Assembly (NCBI GenBank): GCA_965224515.1
Contig: OZ245051.1
Coordinates: forward strand, 3,286,001 to 3,350,000
Length of the DNA stretch: 64,000 nt
Direction: 5' to 3'
Source: Sedimenticola_A sp040506425
Lineage (GTDB): Bacteria > Pseudomonadota > Gammaproteobacteria > Chromatiales > Chromatiaceae
Under the pieces are notes generated by a model. It did not search any database, was not told the DNA's origin, and saw only the letters and a program-made list of their open reading frames with translations. Positions 61,501 through 64,000 of this stretch are shown in pieces. The first letter of the stretch is position 1. The number at the start of each line of letters is the position of its first letter. A program made the position numbers and the translations under genes.

Positions 61501-64000
61501 TCGCTGTCATCACCGGTGAGGGTATCGTTATGATCGGAACCTTCCAGGTTCTCGATGCCACCGAGGGTATCCCACCCTGCCCCTACGGTATTCTGTGATG
61601 TGGTGAGGGTGAGATTGACGTTCACACCACTCGAGCTGCCGCTGTATGAGGCGCTGTCCTGGCCTGCCCCGCCATCCAGCACATCGTTACCTGCACCACC
61701 GTTGAGCGTGTCGTTGCCTTCGCCACCGGTGAGGGTGTTGTTTCCTGCATCACCGGTCAATTCGTCGTCATGGGCAGAACCGTTCAGGTTTTCAAAACCG
61801 CTCAACGTATCGCTGCCGGCCCCCAGTGTACTCTGGGCCTCGGTGGTTCCAAGATTCACAGTCACGCCACTTTCAGCATCACTGTAGGAGACGGTATCGA
61901 TGCCATCTCCACCGGTCAGTACGTCGTGACCGCCGCCGCCCTGGATGGTGTCGTCTCCCTGCCCACCATCGATGATATCGTCGCCGTCACCACCATGGAT
62001 GACGTTGGCGCCAAGACTACCCGTCAAGGTGTCGGCAAACTCAGAACCGATGAGATTTTCGATACCGGCCAGGGTATCCGTGCCGGCAACCACAGTGTCC
62101 TGGGCCGCAGTGTCACTCAGGTCGACTGTCAGTCCCTCTTCGATGACCTCGGCATAGCTGGCGGTATCGGCACCGGCACCGCCATCGAGGGAGTCATCCC
62201 CTTCCCCACCGGTCAGGGTGTCATCACCACCCAAGCCCTGCAGATCATCATTACCGATGCCACCGTCAAGAACATTGGCGTTGTCATCTCCGATCAGGGT
62301 ATCGTCGTATTGTGTGCCGATGAGATTCTCGACACCGGTCAGGGTATCGTTGCCCGATGCCCGGGTGTCCTGAATACCGGTTTCCCGAAGATCGACCTCA
62401 ACCCCCTGGGATTCATCGTTTTCGATATTGGCATAGGTCACCGTGTCGGTACCGGCACCACCGGTCAGGACATCGCTATCGGCCCCGCCATCCAGGAGAT
62501 CGTCACCCGCCTCGCCCTCGAGAGTATCGTTGCCGCTGCCGCCGACCAGCTCATCGTCACCTGCGCCACCCTGCAACAGGTCGCTGCCTGCCCCGCCGTC
62601 GAGTCGGTTGGCATTGACGTCGCCGATAAGGGTATCGTCGTAGGCTGAACCCTCAAGGTTCTCCATCTCGCTGAGGGTATCGTTTTCATACTGCCCCACT
62701 GCTGCGGCACCACTGGCGAGGCTGGCGGTTACGCTGGTGCCTGCACTGGTCCATGTTGCGGTATCGCTTCCCTCGCCCCCGATCAGGGTGTCGTCACCGA
62801 ACCAGCCATCGATGGTATCGTTCCCTTCGCCACCGTTGATGATATTCGCCAGGTGATCACCGGCAAGGTAATCATCGAATGCCGAACCGGTCAGGTTCTC
62901 AAGGTTGCGCAGGGTATCGCTGCCGGCCGCGGAGGTCTCCTGGGCATCCTGGTTGTGCAGTTCCACGGTGACCCGCTCATCGGCGTTGGCATAGCTGACA
63001 GTGTCACTGCCCTCACCACCATCGATGAGATCATCTCCGGCATCACCGAAGAGAGTGTCGTCACCGGCTGCACCATCAAGGGTGTCATTGCCGGCACCAC
63101 CATGAATGATGTTGGCACCTGCGTCGCCGGTAAGGGTGTCATCGAGGTCGGACCCGGTCAGATTCTCAACACTGACAAAGCTGTCTGATCCTGCCCGGCC
63201 GGTGTCTGTTCCGCTTGCCCCCAGGTCAACGGTGACACCGCTGGTATTATCGTCATCGGGATCATCGTCAATTATGTCGCTGTAGGATGCGGTATCACTT
63301 CCGGCACCACCGTTCAGGGTATCGTCACCGGTACCGCCGATCAGAGTGTCGTCACCACCAAGACCCAGCAGGGTGTCGTCGCCAGCCCCGCCTGACAAGA
63401 CGTTGTCTTCAGCATTACCGGTAAGGGTGTCGTTGTAATCAGAGCCGGCCAGGTTCTCAATGCCAACCATCTTGTCCATACCGGCATTAAGTGTATCCTG
63501 GGCAATTGCGGTATCGATGTCGGTACCGACAAAACCGAGATCGACGCTGACCGCCAGCCCCGCATCCGCATAGGAGGCGGTATCGCTGCCCGTGCCGCCA
63601 ATCAGTTCGTCATTACCGGCGCCACCGACCAGTACATCATCGCCACCGTAACCGACCAGCCGGTCATCGCCCCCGCCGCCATAAAGTATGTTGTCGTTTT
63701 GGTCGCCGACCAGGATATCGTTGTGGGTGGAGCCCTTGACGATCTCAATCTCAGAATAGCTGTCCTCATCACCGAAACCGTCTGTGGCTATACCCATGGG
63801 CATGTAGACTTCTACGGCCCCGGGATCAGTGGTGTACTCAACGGTGTCACTGCCTGCACCGCCGATCAGTATGTCGTCACCGGCATGACCAACAAGGGTA
63901 TCGTCACCCTCGGCGCCATCCAGCAGGTTGCTCTCTGAACTACCGGTCAAGGTATCGTTATAGAAAGACCCGGTCAGATTCTCAATGCCGGTCAGGGTAT
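37548..64000 (-). CDS. Giant RTX/beta-helix surface protein (partial, N-terminus beyond window)
   Basis: A single uninterrupted frame of at least 8,816 residues; the frame is still open at the right edge, so the true start is unseen. Visible order: about 1,460 residues of RTX-like calcium-binding repeats (GGxGxDxL) in roughly 17 larger units; a beta-helix-like region of over 6,500 residues with repeating patterns such as AYIxxSTVxAGGDVSLTA; at least a dozen inserted DTITF-type modules; a second RTX-like block; and a paired-cysteine tail ending in acidic residues. Composition is rich in Ala, Gly, Asp, Ser, Thr and Val and poor in Cys, as expected for an extracellular adhesin or filament. Downstream genes encode a putative export machine. 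Role as adhesin or cell-surface coat is inferred. Confidence 0.9.
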   Translation of the reverse strand, partial: TLTGIENLTGSFYNDTLTGSSESNLLDGAEGDDTLVGHAGDDILIGGAGSDTVEYTTDPGAVEVYMPMGIATDGFGDEDSYSEIEIVKGSTHNDILVGDQNDNILYGGGGDDRLVGYGGDDVLVGGAGNDELIGGTGSDTASYADAGLAVSVDLGFVGTDIDTAIAQDTLNAGMDKMVGIENLAGSDYNDTLTGNAEDNVLSGGAGDDTLLGLGGDDTLIGGTGDDTLNGGAGSDTASYSDIIDDDPDDDNTSGVTVDLGASGTDTGRAGSDSFVSVENLTGSDLDDTLTGDAGANIIHGGAGNDTLDGAAGDDTLFGDAGDDLIDGGEGSDTVSYANADERVTVELHNQDAQETSAAGSDTLRNLENLTGSAFDDYLAGDHLANIINGGEGNDTIDGWFGDDTLIGGEGSDTATWTSAGTSVTASLASGAAAVGQYENDTLSEMENLEGSAYDDTLIGDVNANRLDGGAGSDLLQGGAGDDELVGGSGNDTLEGEAGDDLLDGGADSDVLTGGAGTDTVTYANIENDESQGVEVDLRETGIQDTRASGNDTLTGVENLIGTQYDDTLIGDDNANVLDGGIGNDDLQGLGGDDTLTGGEGDDSLDGGAGADTASYAEVIEEGLTVDLSDTAAQDTVVAGTDTLAGIENLIGSEFADTLTGSLGANVIHGGDGDDIIDGGQGDDTIQGGGGHDVLTGGDGIDTVSYSDAESGVTVNLGTTEAQSTLGAGSDTLSGFENLNGSAHDDELTGDAGNNTLTGGEGNDTLNGGAGNDVLDGGAGQDSASYSGSSSGVNVNLTLTTSQNTVGAGWDTLGGIENLEGSDHNDTLTGDDSDNVIQGGGGNDVLNGAGGVDTVSYEDAAAAVTVDISNTAQQNTGGAGLDTINGFENLDGSVHDDSLTGDSGNNTIRGGFGNDTLNGGDGDDILDGGMGSDTASYAGSSAGVTVTLADENSQNTTGAGWDTLTEIENLTGSSHRDILTGDDANNVLDGAAGNDDLDGAAGADVLIGGAGNDELTGGDGLDTVSYAGATGPVSVNLGDTASQNTGTSTGWDTLNTIENLIGSDHNDTLTGDANANAIYGGEGEDTISGLAGNDLLVGGEARDWIYGGAGNDQLEGNAGSDTIDGGAGQDTASYMFDPDFITASLVSGSVTDGHKDTDTLSTVENIYGTPFDDTITGDGNANVLIGSAGNDLLVGGAGDDTLRGGMGDDRLRGEAGDDVLEGGAGNDVADYSNAGSGVTVNLGDTASQNTVGAGWDTLSGIENLDGSIHRDILTGDAGSNIIRGGDGNDDLYGQDGDDFLEGGLGTNLIDGGAGSDAATYRDATSAVDVSLAITGHQATGGAGNDSLVRIENLIGSDHNDTLTGDANDNILEGGLGNDTLVGGGGKDTASYAEAGAGVDVNLGIAGSQNTIGAGLDTLTGISNLIGSRYNDKLTGDANDNVIYGGEGDDQLVGGGGNDVLGGGPGDDQFDWSNADSITLTEKDTLTISGDILAAGGINLFASKVVIQSGVTLATRAVANFDNLLDNPSIADSGDISINARDIVIEDGARLLAHAVNQGATTFEAGDILVYAKDSPDNWLIDKAVGLFGYSSGDLPEFLDPLFSILQFFNPFDMEVADIQLTGALLKGHHVDIIANAGRSELFEDKKAKFDGAAGVDIDNDTITFDTPHAFESGERVVYKQARDSDTGDLIGDPVGGLKDGGNYYVTVIDPMTIKLSSEWWASGLTVYATTPPPVDLVASGATKSHSLAGQASLLGGFGGEVSDAFLGNTLSTIGKLDFLNIFKNFGLSLKFYDILPAAVSIASSTINIEKGTISPTTTIDAYEVDINATALTGVDVVTRIIPIWFGFGFAMPTANVYLNDGVTVNATDSISVNSRAESNVSVDVSSGAGLLGLDAALIGAIVDKLGAKDFYTKLPRIQVAIGVGWANAQTTIAQGATLDAGGKIGIAANLVKKQSVKAGAKGEVLAVAFPVSYYHGNSDVTVHGSVTAGGNITVASDIKADGGDSTSASASSGSDSWQTGKVWLKEGEEKPVTAFTLTLPVAVAIHDVDSRARIGGLKEYDANGDRLDTPTEEGPAAVLSESGDIEITATTSSVPVLSSSSLITSIQTDTANTSIGGDKKSSAGWAGTFGLYMNSAEAYIGKNSDVDVNGSLLIQSQTSTPWKQKYIDLDAFSGPFGFSNILKFTGSLGKKLDGYFGAKSGLFSTWSSSSGQAQKFAMQGASNVLAIINHSSAYIDEGAKVNQRLAYRSADQHVSLAASSDVSTVNLSGVIPPGSFMYFSILSGTKSGGSGGGLNLLGSVYYNSVNAEIRDGALVHGETLSVSAITEGMNVAIGAISGESDKISINATLSAVGMINKTLALIDGDAVVTTGASYIEDTETSLLVQALDSALIVHAAGALAIGATNATGIAASANFVVRDTRAIIGNRNEGDTRGTGSVTSAGNIVIEAKNRGLLVGAAASIAGSKPILGEISDLTNKVGGAIVQKIPIKKDIADHNKKGFAKILDKLFPKKVDPTAEAKPEPDKFKHEYKKQGDVAKFGLSIAGSATANILVDTAEAAVIRANINDASDLSITSDNNTIAGTITGSLAISSKGRSDKSSSGSGSSGSGSSGQGGGEKTTVGVGVSLSLNADTGHTRAFIEDSFVNLGNDLTIKASTLGIRAAVAASGGVGTQAKGGAGAISVATNVIVRSTSAYIQNSTVTAGNDISITARNANVNAAGAGSIAYTGGGTAIGPSVAVNVMVESITSHITDSTVTADGDVSIKADNAGIVTAIAVSGAFSKGGIAVPFSLASNNIVNETKAYISNTNPATTDKVKATNGNINVTADDRTITTSAAGSLSVVTGAGGSGGGSGGGSGGSKVSFAGGASFTTNVIVNTVQAYVLGNDTSQTLEAGGDIVLTANRGSIITGVAAAGAGGKTAVAIGGAASVNTIVFHTAAYLRDAMANAEQDLLVTATDRGITTVLVLSGQLALDKEKTAVAVGGAAGVNVIVGTVESYIDNSQVNTLSSGASGRDVKLSATNESIITGIALGAQGALGDQGWAIGGSFAVNVIVTTNQSYIRNSTVHADSRDISLSSIDRSIIVGAAGTLQATGGVAVGVAVSSNTITSTTSALIEGSTVAAGRDLLMTASNLSIIANVAAGVQVATSDKGVGIGGSFAVNVLVKNVTASIKASDISQSSVTAGRDVTLSATDHSWGGAIAGGILYGGGGVGGVAVAVNTLVELVSATIEGGTVTAGGSVTLSADNKAGIGAIAAGIQVGKYAAIGGSIAVNAIVHDTVASVSDGAVVRAGKNISLTANDLSVLGGIAGLIQVAHGGGTGGASITANTIVRGTRAHATDSTLIAGIMAFDQVQVDDAADSITFALPHNLESGDQVVYRNADGGPSIGLVDGTVYEVEVIDADSISLKDVDTGDVIQLNQSAGSDEHTIARVAQRFSVAGDDVVVDDTLDTITFTNDHTLYNGEAVIYSNSDNTIDGLVDGETYYVITTADPKVIKLAETSGSSTAIDIATATRPDSTLTVMRLHDFDAFSDVDSAADTITFANPHLLTTGDEVVYSNTPEDVVGSNSEGDDIDNLRNGRTYYAIVVDGTTIKLAESEGAALSGSAIDITGLAESDDQSLFSTKTFSFNAASDVDFGSDIIDLNLAHYLSDGDVVTYDANGDKLLAGLQDDQQYYVLRESGTEVQLAKTPPGQITQPVPTPIDLVRIAPSPVTLSSAFGNISLTASNLAVMGAISAAGNFGQYFVLGGSIAVNTLVNTTEAYLDSSTVSAAGDVSLQATEQSWVFSIAGGVYVAWGGAAFGASAAVNTVVDFTYADIRNGSTVEAGGDVTLTADNLSVVANLAASGTGAQYCAIGGAFAVNTVVLTTETYILDSTVTAGGSVILDADNEAWLFANAGSVMGSVYASFGVAVAVNTSVGSSISSYIENSTVDAGGDVSLTADNLAILGAVAVGGSGAVYAAGAASAGVNVGVNKTRSYIKNSRVTAGHDIFVTADEWSVQGLVVGAVSLAVYGAVGVSFGSNTFVGTVQAYIENSTLVDAGGDISVTAVNHTIMGSIVVAGSFTIFGNAAGSLGANVGITDTKAYITGSNVYAGGDIEVSADDNSWFVIGGGAVSLAIFGSGAVSAMVSVVRNDIHAYVEDSTLVSGGGAIVAADNNAFQINVTVGGAGTIFGNGSGSFAVSVATSDTKAYVSNSSIHAWGDIDVTADDESFALVVGGAINVAVFGSGGLAIAVNVVEKTTHAYADNSTLAAGRWQFDPASDLDQAADTITFDHPHTFETGDIVLYSQRGTEDTGLVDGIQYRVIRIDDTTIQLEEIAGGLTNLVNAPTGAGYSLQLVSRQVDFLTSSVDYTNDTLGFAAPHGFATGDAIVYHNTVDAIGGLAEDQVYYVITTADDSVLKLAASASDAVDGTAVDLTPATREQPFFSRYESRSFDVSTVEDGSDTIVFGEAHGFLQGEEVVYTGIAGSTVTGLVAGQTYYVILVDANRLRLATTEQNATAGTAVAIAPLVDSVDHVLTRHMELAFDATAAGGKIDVVADTITFASAHRLNDGDILFYTARGEDSLSGLRDGQVYRVQVESDNSISLQGVDLAYASGSSDGRYLETYGGSINVSAEDDSELGTVSVGVGGGLIVGIAGSVGVNVVVKDTQAYISGTTAIAANDISLAASDDALEWAVAGAVPLSLIASVGAAIAVTVDVGDVFAFVDDSSVLDAGRNIELSADKSSRIYSIPVIAQFGAAAVGGAVAVNVIAGDTLAYITDSIGYAGNDIVIDADDTSYTFVFSGSFGAGGAAIGGAVSVNVIARTLTAYANNSTLDAGRDVKLSAINASTISNITVSARVGGVSVGAAVAVNVVSAGADAYIRASQAVNAGRDIALTAEDNSTISVIGVSVAIGATAGVGAAITVNTINSNVYAHADTGSALAAGRDITLAADRTTAINNVTAGVQGGVYAGVGGSVGVNVIRGNTLAYISGSSANADNNIQLTADNTSTVQVVGGSVSLGVMGAAGLSFVWNDIVTTTKAYLDTVTASAGNDIFITADDNSDILSISVNVSAGAGIGLSGAVARNVIGQTVAAYINNSSSVTADGNMTIAAESTAIIRAVTVGGSGGLIASGAAAVAVNDISNTIRSEITGSTVTAVGDIYLTAESKAPTEAPGSLEGILNDDDFTLVDDYTNDVDPAEHDTSFDWNSNILSMAIKGSFLGVIQGGAAVTTNHIKNTIVAGIRDANVTSTGGDLRLWSDSKAKISTLGVGVGGLGLFSAAGTVTVSKIDSTIEAYIGESDVVDATPATGISTVGAANTLEVAATDDSVVTTITINVDGSIAGSVGGAVSDNWISNDVLAHIDNASVVKNAGTLAVSALNVQSTDVLTINVGTGLIFSVGGSVAVSTIDGNTLAFIDGNAQIGTDTGDQVGDVTITARAELDSKAKSYAVNAGAISVNGSVAHVTVKPVIRAYIGDADITANNDITLTTQSLANAESDSLGVAAGAVGVGLSFSYAIITPTVDTYISSGNLSAGGDIRLRSLHNFEEDGVTEAAGRADAYATSPSGALISVNGAWANANSAAAVSTYTGSSATLDAGGNITVESISNNDALAESLGVAGGVVAVGGSIAEAIASGTVTSHVDGNITDGTDLTITAKATNSADADTLAVAGGGVGVAGSDADATVSPVISAYLGGGNVDVSGDINISSISWTNADADALGVAAAIGAVGGSYSDAVVTPDIDTYINGGTISADGEINLLSEHTGGLAAAKSTATGGGVVSVNGAVATANAEADVTAYINTTSTVTALGDASVIARSENKADADAGRASGAVVSVDGIVAKADSKGTTSAYLQDVTLSANNLSIEAKGTGFADAYTSSYGGAIVGVDVATPHATYSPDIDAYIGDSTTVIATGQVSISAISEGKANLTADGAGGALVAVTVVDIKAEMSPDVDAYVGSDATVTAASGISLSARHNMDATGNKMAGMGAFSTVNEAGGGLVDVGVMITKADAIANVSSWIGADTTMTTTSGGVSLDSFNYNYADTNANRYTGGAVNVGVLIAEANAGDVSDDTDAVNDTGVTSAYITGNSTGGTATIGGGGDLSIDAKGIYGADSTTNAAGGAIVGVNVSVPSATVDPTIRSYIGSNANVNMGGAANLSALSEGDATVTANGAGGAAVAVNVVDVKAEISTDVDAYVGSGATVTAGTGINLDARHNMYASGSKMSGKDAVSTVNEAGGGLVNVGVMVVKADAIANVSSWIGANTTMTTTAGGVSLDSLNYNYADANANRYSGGAVNVGVLIAEANAGDVSDDANSANDTGVTSAYITGNSAGGTATISGGGDLVIDAKGIYKADAYTKAYGGAIVGVNVIVPTATVDPTIRSYIGNNARVNMGGSAELYTSSEGHASNVVRGAGGAAVDVGVVDVKAAVTPNITTNIGDAVVTASQDVVISSRHNYDANGQQISANMAKSDVIAAGGGLAKVDVLLANAVASAKVNSLVNTGAEITATNGSVTIESLSANIANAASSRDSGGGINVGVLISDATTNRSATDKAVTNAALYGRDAGGNGILSAGGDLIIRSTSNNVATSTTSANGGAIVGVNVNTPEAVVNPYINASINDNALVDVRGSVSLSTISDNRASNTVTGAGGAAIDVGVVTIKAESTPDVDSRIGKYADVTGDQGISLNSTVSSNTAYTRVKTAGGAGINVDVIKATSKATADVHAFVDNNAELTSNGNISLQALSGASSTSDTDVVSGGGVSADILESIATISGTTAAHINNSAVIHNANTVELRSESTNTASSDAYVGSGAGVAVRGTKATTTVTPNTYAYIGYNATLNADGDVTIDATSLRSEGNATATSIGGGGVDVGSALAKVTTNPTVKGYVQSGTTITAGGDVRITATADSQGNIPNLPDTIGGVNTGSDTVTFDSHGMISGDIVYYSKEGGSLNTASGALADGRELLVLKVNDNTLQFGAAFDGADVDSARDIITFRAPHLLQTGDAVKYTAGSGGSISSGLNSTSTYYVRALDEFTIKLFNSKAAAQQTLTGFNTSNVSSNTITITNHGFSNGDAVTYSAPSVVGFDSTLVDVVVDASGNKTETNNNRIYVGQSGHSFNSGDRVTYQADGTVIDGLVSGETYFVIAIPGDDSYIQLASSYYRAVGHDPDPNTAGDEIPITPISLTPDKDTDSGATKVNHKLVPPSFGSLQDGVTYYVANVSGNSFQLANSAGTVLSLSKSGRYGTHEIGHAGINLSASSGTNKLRLDLTSWSQGGKLLGSGGVSLRLLSPPPGDGQSYAKAQGGAGGFIEVGVPTAQLKATHIVNAFTAATLIDAGGDVDITTSSTGKVKSYAKNAAGGFIKVGETRSLAEFINTSKSEVRANAHIQAEGAFTISSDFVMAGNDVDSIAHGGGFLAFAKADADAIITNSSLVEVGHNASISARSALLDAKVSRIRGDAYGESKAGGLSGTSNAYGHVTTNSYAKVEMQGTASTNTVIEGFEGVDIKANQSDIYTNGHKYSVFYGISIPGGSSGEEGARSSTVVADDGVTVKAGTSGNADATALDVFAANSITWNADVVLGGGSNPELVIDEDGNIEKAHNISASVGADAITVNNLTNDDPRNVEFRSTVISGSGGTWDFHNSFDSVTILNKSDKQLNINSIDVINSTVQPEVNLLAPLVTLQFDITQSVSPSLFDIRNRGTSDIVIHGVIENPIGTVRMLNEQGDILSIGTQAVVRANILDMDATLGSIGQQGNRLKVEIVRSSGLAEHLFADAGQDIYLDLRGRLRVPGVTGFAINVDSIRAGGDADLLLQAGVRETTLAGSGTASKIWVATPQDRSYRTGFYANHFWPDSGTSPALNLGVFADMSSAQEIESTYVFGLMETGGNISVSAADPGPAASRINITGSTNTLGTGHIDINTNGRIILTESLGDMRVGNIQSQDDDVTLSATGSIIDAEDDPAADVSGNRLNLVSLSSIGAPLNELDIDSQLLTAVSGNDIYLNEVSGNLNLNTATAPGHVHLHADGSILDANNNSSSNINAASIELESRTGTIGTSANDLDVDTLSAGLITARAAQSIYLIEAVGSMSVLNANSTSGDIRLRTPDNFMLVTGGSITAAGNVSITGDYNDSDIGTGTVIDIMGTLTADSVNINGGSDDDLIGIINLVAQSPSLVDGGLGNDIIYLGSSVSGSPDDGLLEGIDAPLLVDGNGHGIGDRLVIDDTADTVDNTGWITASTVSGFGLGTPVTYLRIENLDVELGTANDTATLLNTAFGVTTRIMGNDGDDTINVHSTTAGSDTFVTGNAGDDNLNVSSDAPVNAGTVNNIEGDIYIYDGIGDNHMVVSDLGETAPSTVTITEHAISGLSPVDIRYSGEGDSFSGTVEVISGSGDDTFDILSLSGEATTIVRTNQGDDRVTVHATVTKGAFEAYGGTGDDYLDALDSGIPVRFSGDDGSDILLGSVHDDQLSGGRGTDYIIGDFGRIETNSPVVSEMWNTAPEPGGNDLILGGDGMDFLIGAGGNDFIMGGAGQDIIFGDSGRILFNNGFPYLARSIFLGQGGMDVLVGGRGSDIMIGGADFDGLFGNFSEDLLIGGEGYVELLRRGDNFIVKRVFSINDDHSPAFSQLYGITAFRVGAYGLGSEPGLFTFYGEDGTFEDMIQFTGAAITSHDVAMIEAFDVNVLPPTAAGIDDLECIPADLYGIPEFMEQLTPEQAELPVCEGEIQAPGAGEECIPTEMYNNPEFMQQLSPEDSDLPMCTPDSQDPSDNGADDPADNGKRNMLDEDGDLLAVVAALGGWKIGQVGSDSGSIMTRRSRIDKSGKKRIMRWDEELVTLVDDEADLEETPWHTGYKKLH
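37843..38036 (-). repeat. Duplicated cysteine-containing C-terminal motif of the giant protein
   Basis: Two copies, 38 residues (114 bases) apart, of a pattern ECIP-x2-[LM]Y-x2-PEFM-x-QL-[ST]PE-x3-LP-x-C. The four cysteines are nearly the only ones seen in this protein, so each copy probably forms a disulfide loop. Such a C-terminal pair could be a recognition or anchoring element. Confidence 0.8.
38300..39260 (-). repeat. C-terminal RTX-like block of the giant protein
   Basis: Repeats such as GGNDLILGGDGMDFLIGAGG, GGAGQDIIFGDSG and GGMDVLVGGRGSDIMIGG are calcium-binding nonapeptides forming a beta-roll. These are more divergent and hydrophobic than the N-terminal block. Calcium-driven folding outside the cell would help export of so long a chain. 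Confidence 0.8.
42340..43330 (-). repeat. DTITF-module cluster 4 in the giant protein
   Basis: About four tandem modules of roughly 50-90 residues with the pattern (D)TITF-x-PH-x-[LF]-x-[TS]GD-x-VxY, GL-x-[DN]G-x-TYYV and IxLA. Some copies here are irregular or extended. Confidence 0.75.
44281..46440 (-). repeat. Tandem 720-bp repeats within the giant gene
   Basis: Sequence near 45901 closely matches that at 45181, exactly 720 bases apart, and a more diverged copy lies at 44461. Shared landmarks include the segment encoding NVGVLIAEANAGDVSDD and NYNYAD, and the ISxDxxYIGxxxTV segment. A 240-residue unit is thus repeated about three times. The two right-hand copies are the most alike, suggesting recent duplication. 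Confidence 0.8.
50240..51245 (-). repeat. DTITF-module cluster 3 in the giant protein
   Basis: Four tandem modules, for example AADTITFDHPHTFETGDIVL, GSDTIVFGEAHGFLQGEEVV and VADTITFASAHRLNDGDILF. They interrupt the beta-helix repeats on either side. Confidence 0.8.
52940..53960 (-). repeat. DTITF-module cluster 2 in the giant protein
   Basis: Four tandem modules, for example TLDTITFTNDHTLYNGEAVI and AADTITFANPHLLTTGDEVV, the third and fourth with longer loops. Flanked on both sides by VTAGGDVSLTA-type beta-helix repeats. Confidence 0.8.
58855..59060 (-). repeat. Single DTITF module near the RTX/beta-helix boundary
   Basis: One copy (NDTITFDTPHAFESGERVVY, then GLKDGGNYYVTVID and MTIKLSS) shortly after the N-terminal RTX block. 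It marks the transition into the beta-helix region. Confidence 0.75.
59600..64000 (-). repeat. N-terminal RTX-like repeat block of the giant protein
   Basis: Roughly 17 units of about 75-110 residues. Each has one or more GGxGxDxLxGG calcium-binding nonapeptides, a SDTASY-x-GVTVxL segment, and a DTLxGIENLxGSxxxDxLTGD segment. The block continues beyond the right edge. It should form calcium-stabilised beta-rolls. Confidence 0.88.

Noticed and set aside
59600..64000. Regularly repeated DNA considered as a CRISPR array
   Set aside because: The repeats are degenerate, vary in spacing and translate into RTX-type calcium-binding units in one continuous frame.

Overview
The window looks like a chromosome segment of a facultatively anaerobic, nitrate-respiring gammaproteobacterium. 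Supporting this are a mfd-csiV pair, napFDA, NarX/NarL-type regulators, a SHP/DHC cytochrome set, a bacteriohemerythrin and a REP-like palindrome. GC content appears moderate to high. A sulfur-oxidising Chromatiales-like relative is a guess only. No rRNA, tRNA, CRISPR array or prophage was seen.

Positions 1-13207 are all on the minus strand. In transcription order they hold a nitrate two-component pair (narX, narL), a cobalamin riboswitch followed by bluB, and then a nine-gene electron-transfer operon. That operon encodes cytochrome b561, the SHP heme protein, a diheme cytochrome, a membrane-anchored flavin/2Fe-2S reductase, a short cytochrome-b-like membrane protein, an octaheme cytochrome c, a PepSY protein, a response regulator and a sensor kinase. 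It is followed by napF-napD-napA, with napA running off the left edge. The napF upstream region carries an FNR-type box exactly 41.5 bp upstream of the start predicted from a -10 box, and a perfect 7-2-7 NarL/NarP palindrome. The nitrate sensor pair in the same window could therefore act on it.

Positions 13405-18365 (plus strand) hold mfd, csiV and a bacteriohemerythrin. Positions 18764-28520 (minus) hold an HD-GYP response regulator and a very large hybrid sensor kinase of about 2,500 residues. The kinase is split by a 1,238-bp IS3-family element with a 3-bp target duplication; removing the element and one duplication restores the frame exactly. A LysR regulator (28869-29843, plus) lies divergent from it.

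Positions 30187-64000 (minus) form the most unusual locus. A gene truncated by the right edge encodes at least 8,816 residues of one protein: RTX-like calcium-binding repeats, then more than 6,500 residues of beta-helix-like repeats with inserted small modules, then a second RTX-like block and a paired-cysteine C-terminus. Immediately downstream are a DUF3467 protein, a terminator, and four packed genes: a GAF-HlyD fusion, a PqqD-like/M50-peptidase/HlyD fusion, a shortened SecA paralogue, and a small HlyD-type adaptor. No ABC exporter or TolC is visible. This arrangement suggests a dedicated export machine for the giant surface protein, powered by a SecA-like motor rather than a type I ABC transporter. 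That is the main candidate for an undescribed system here.
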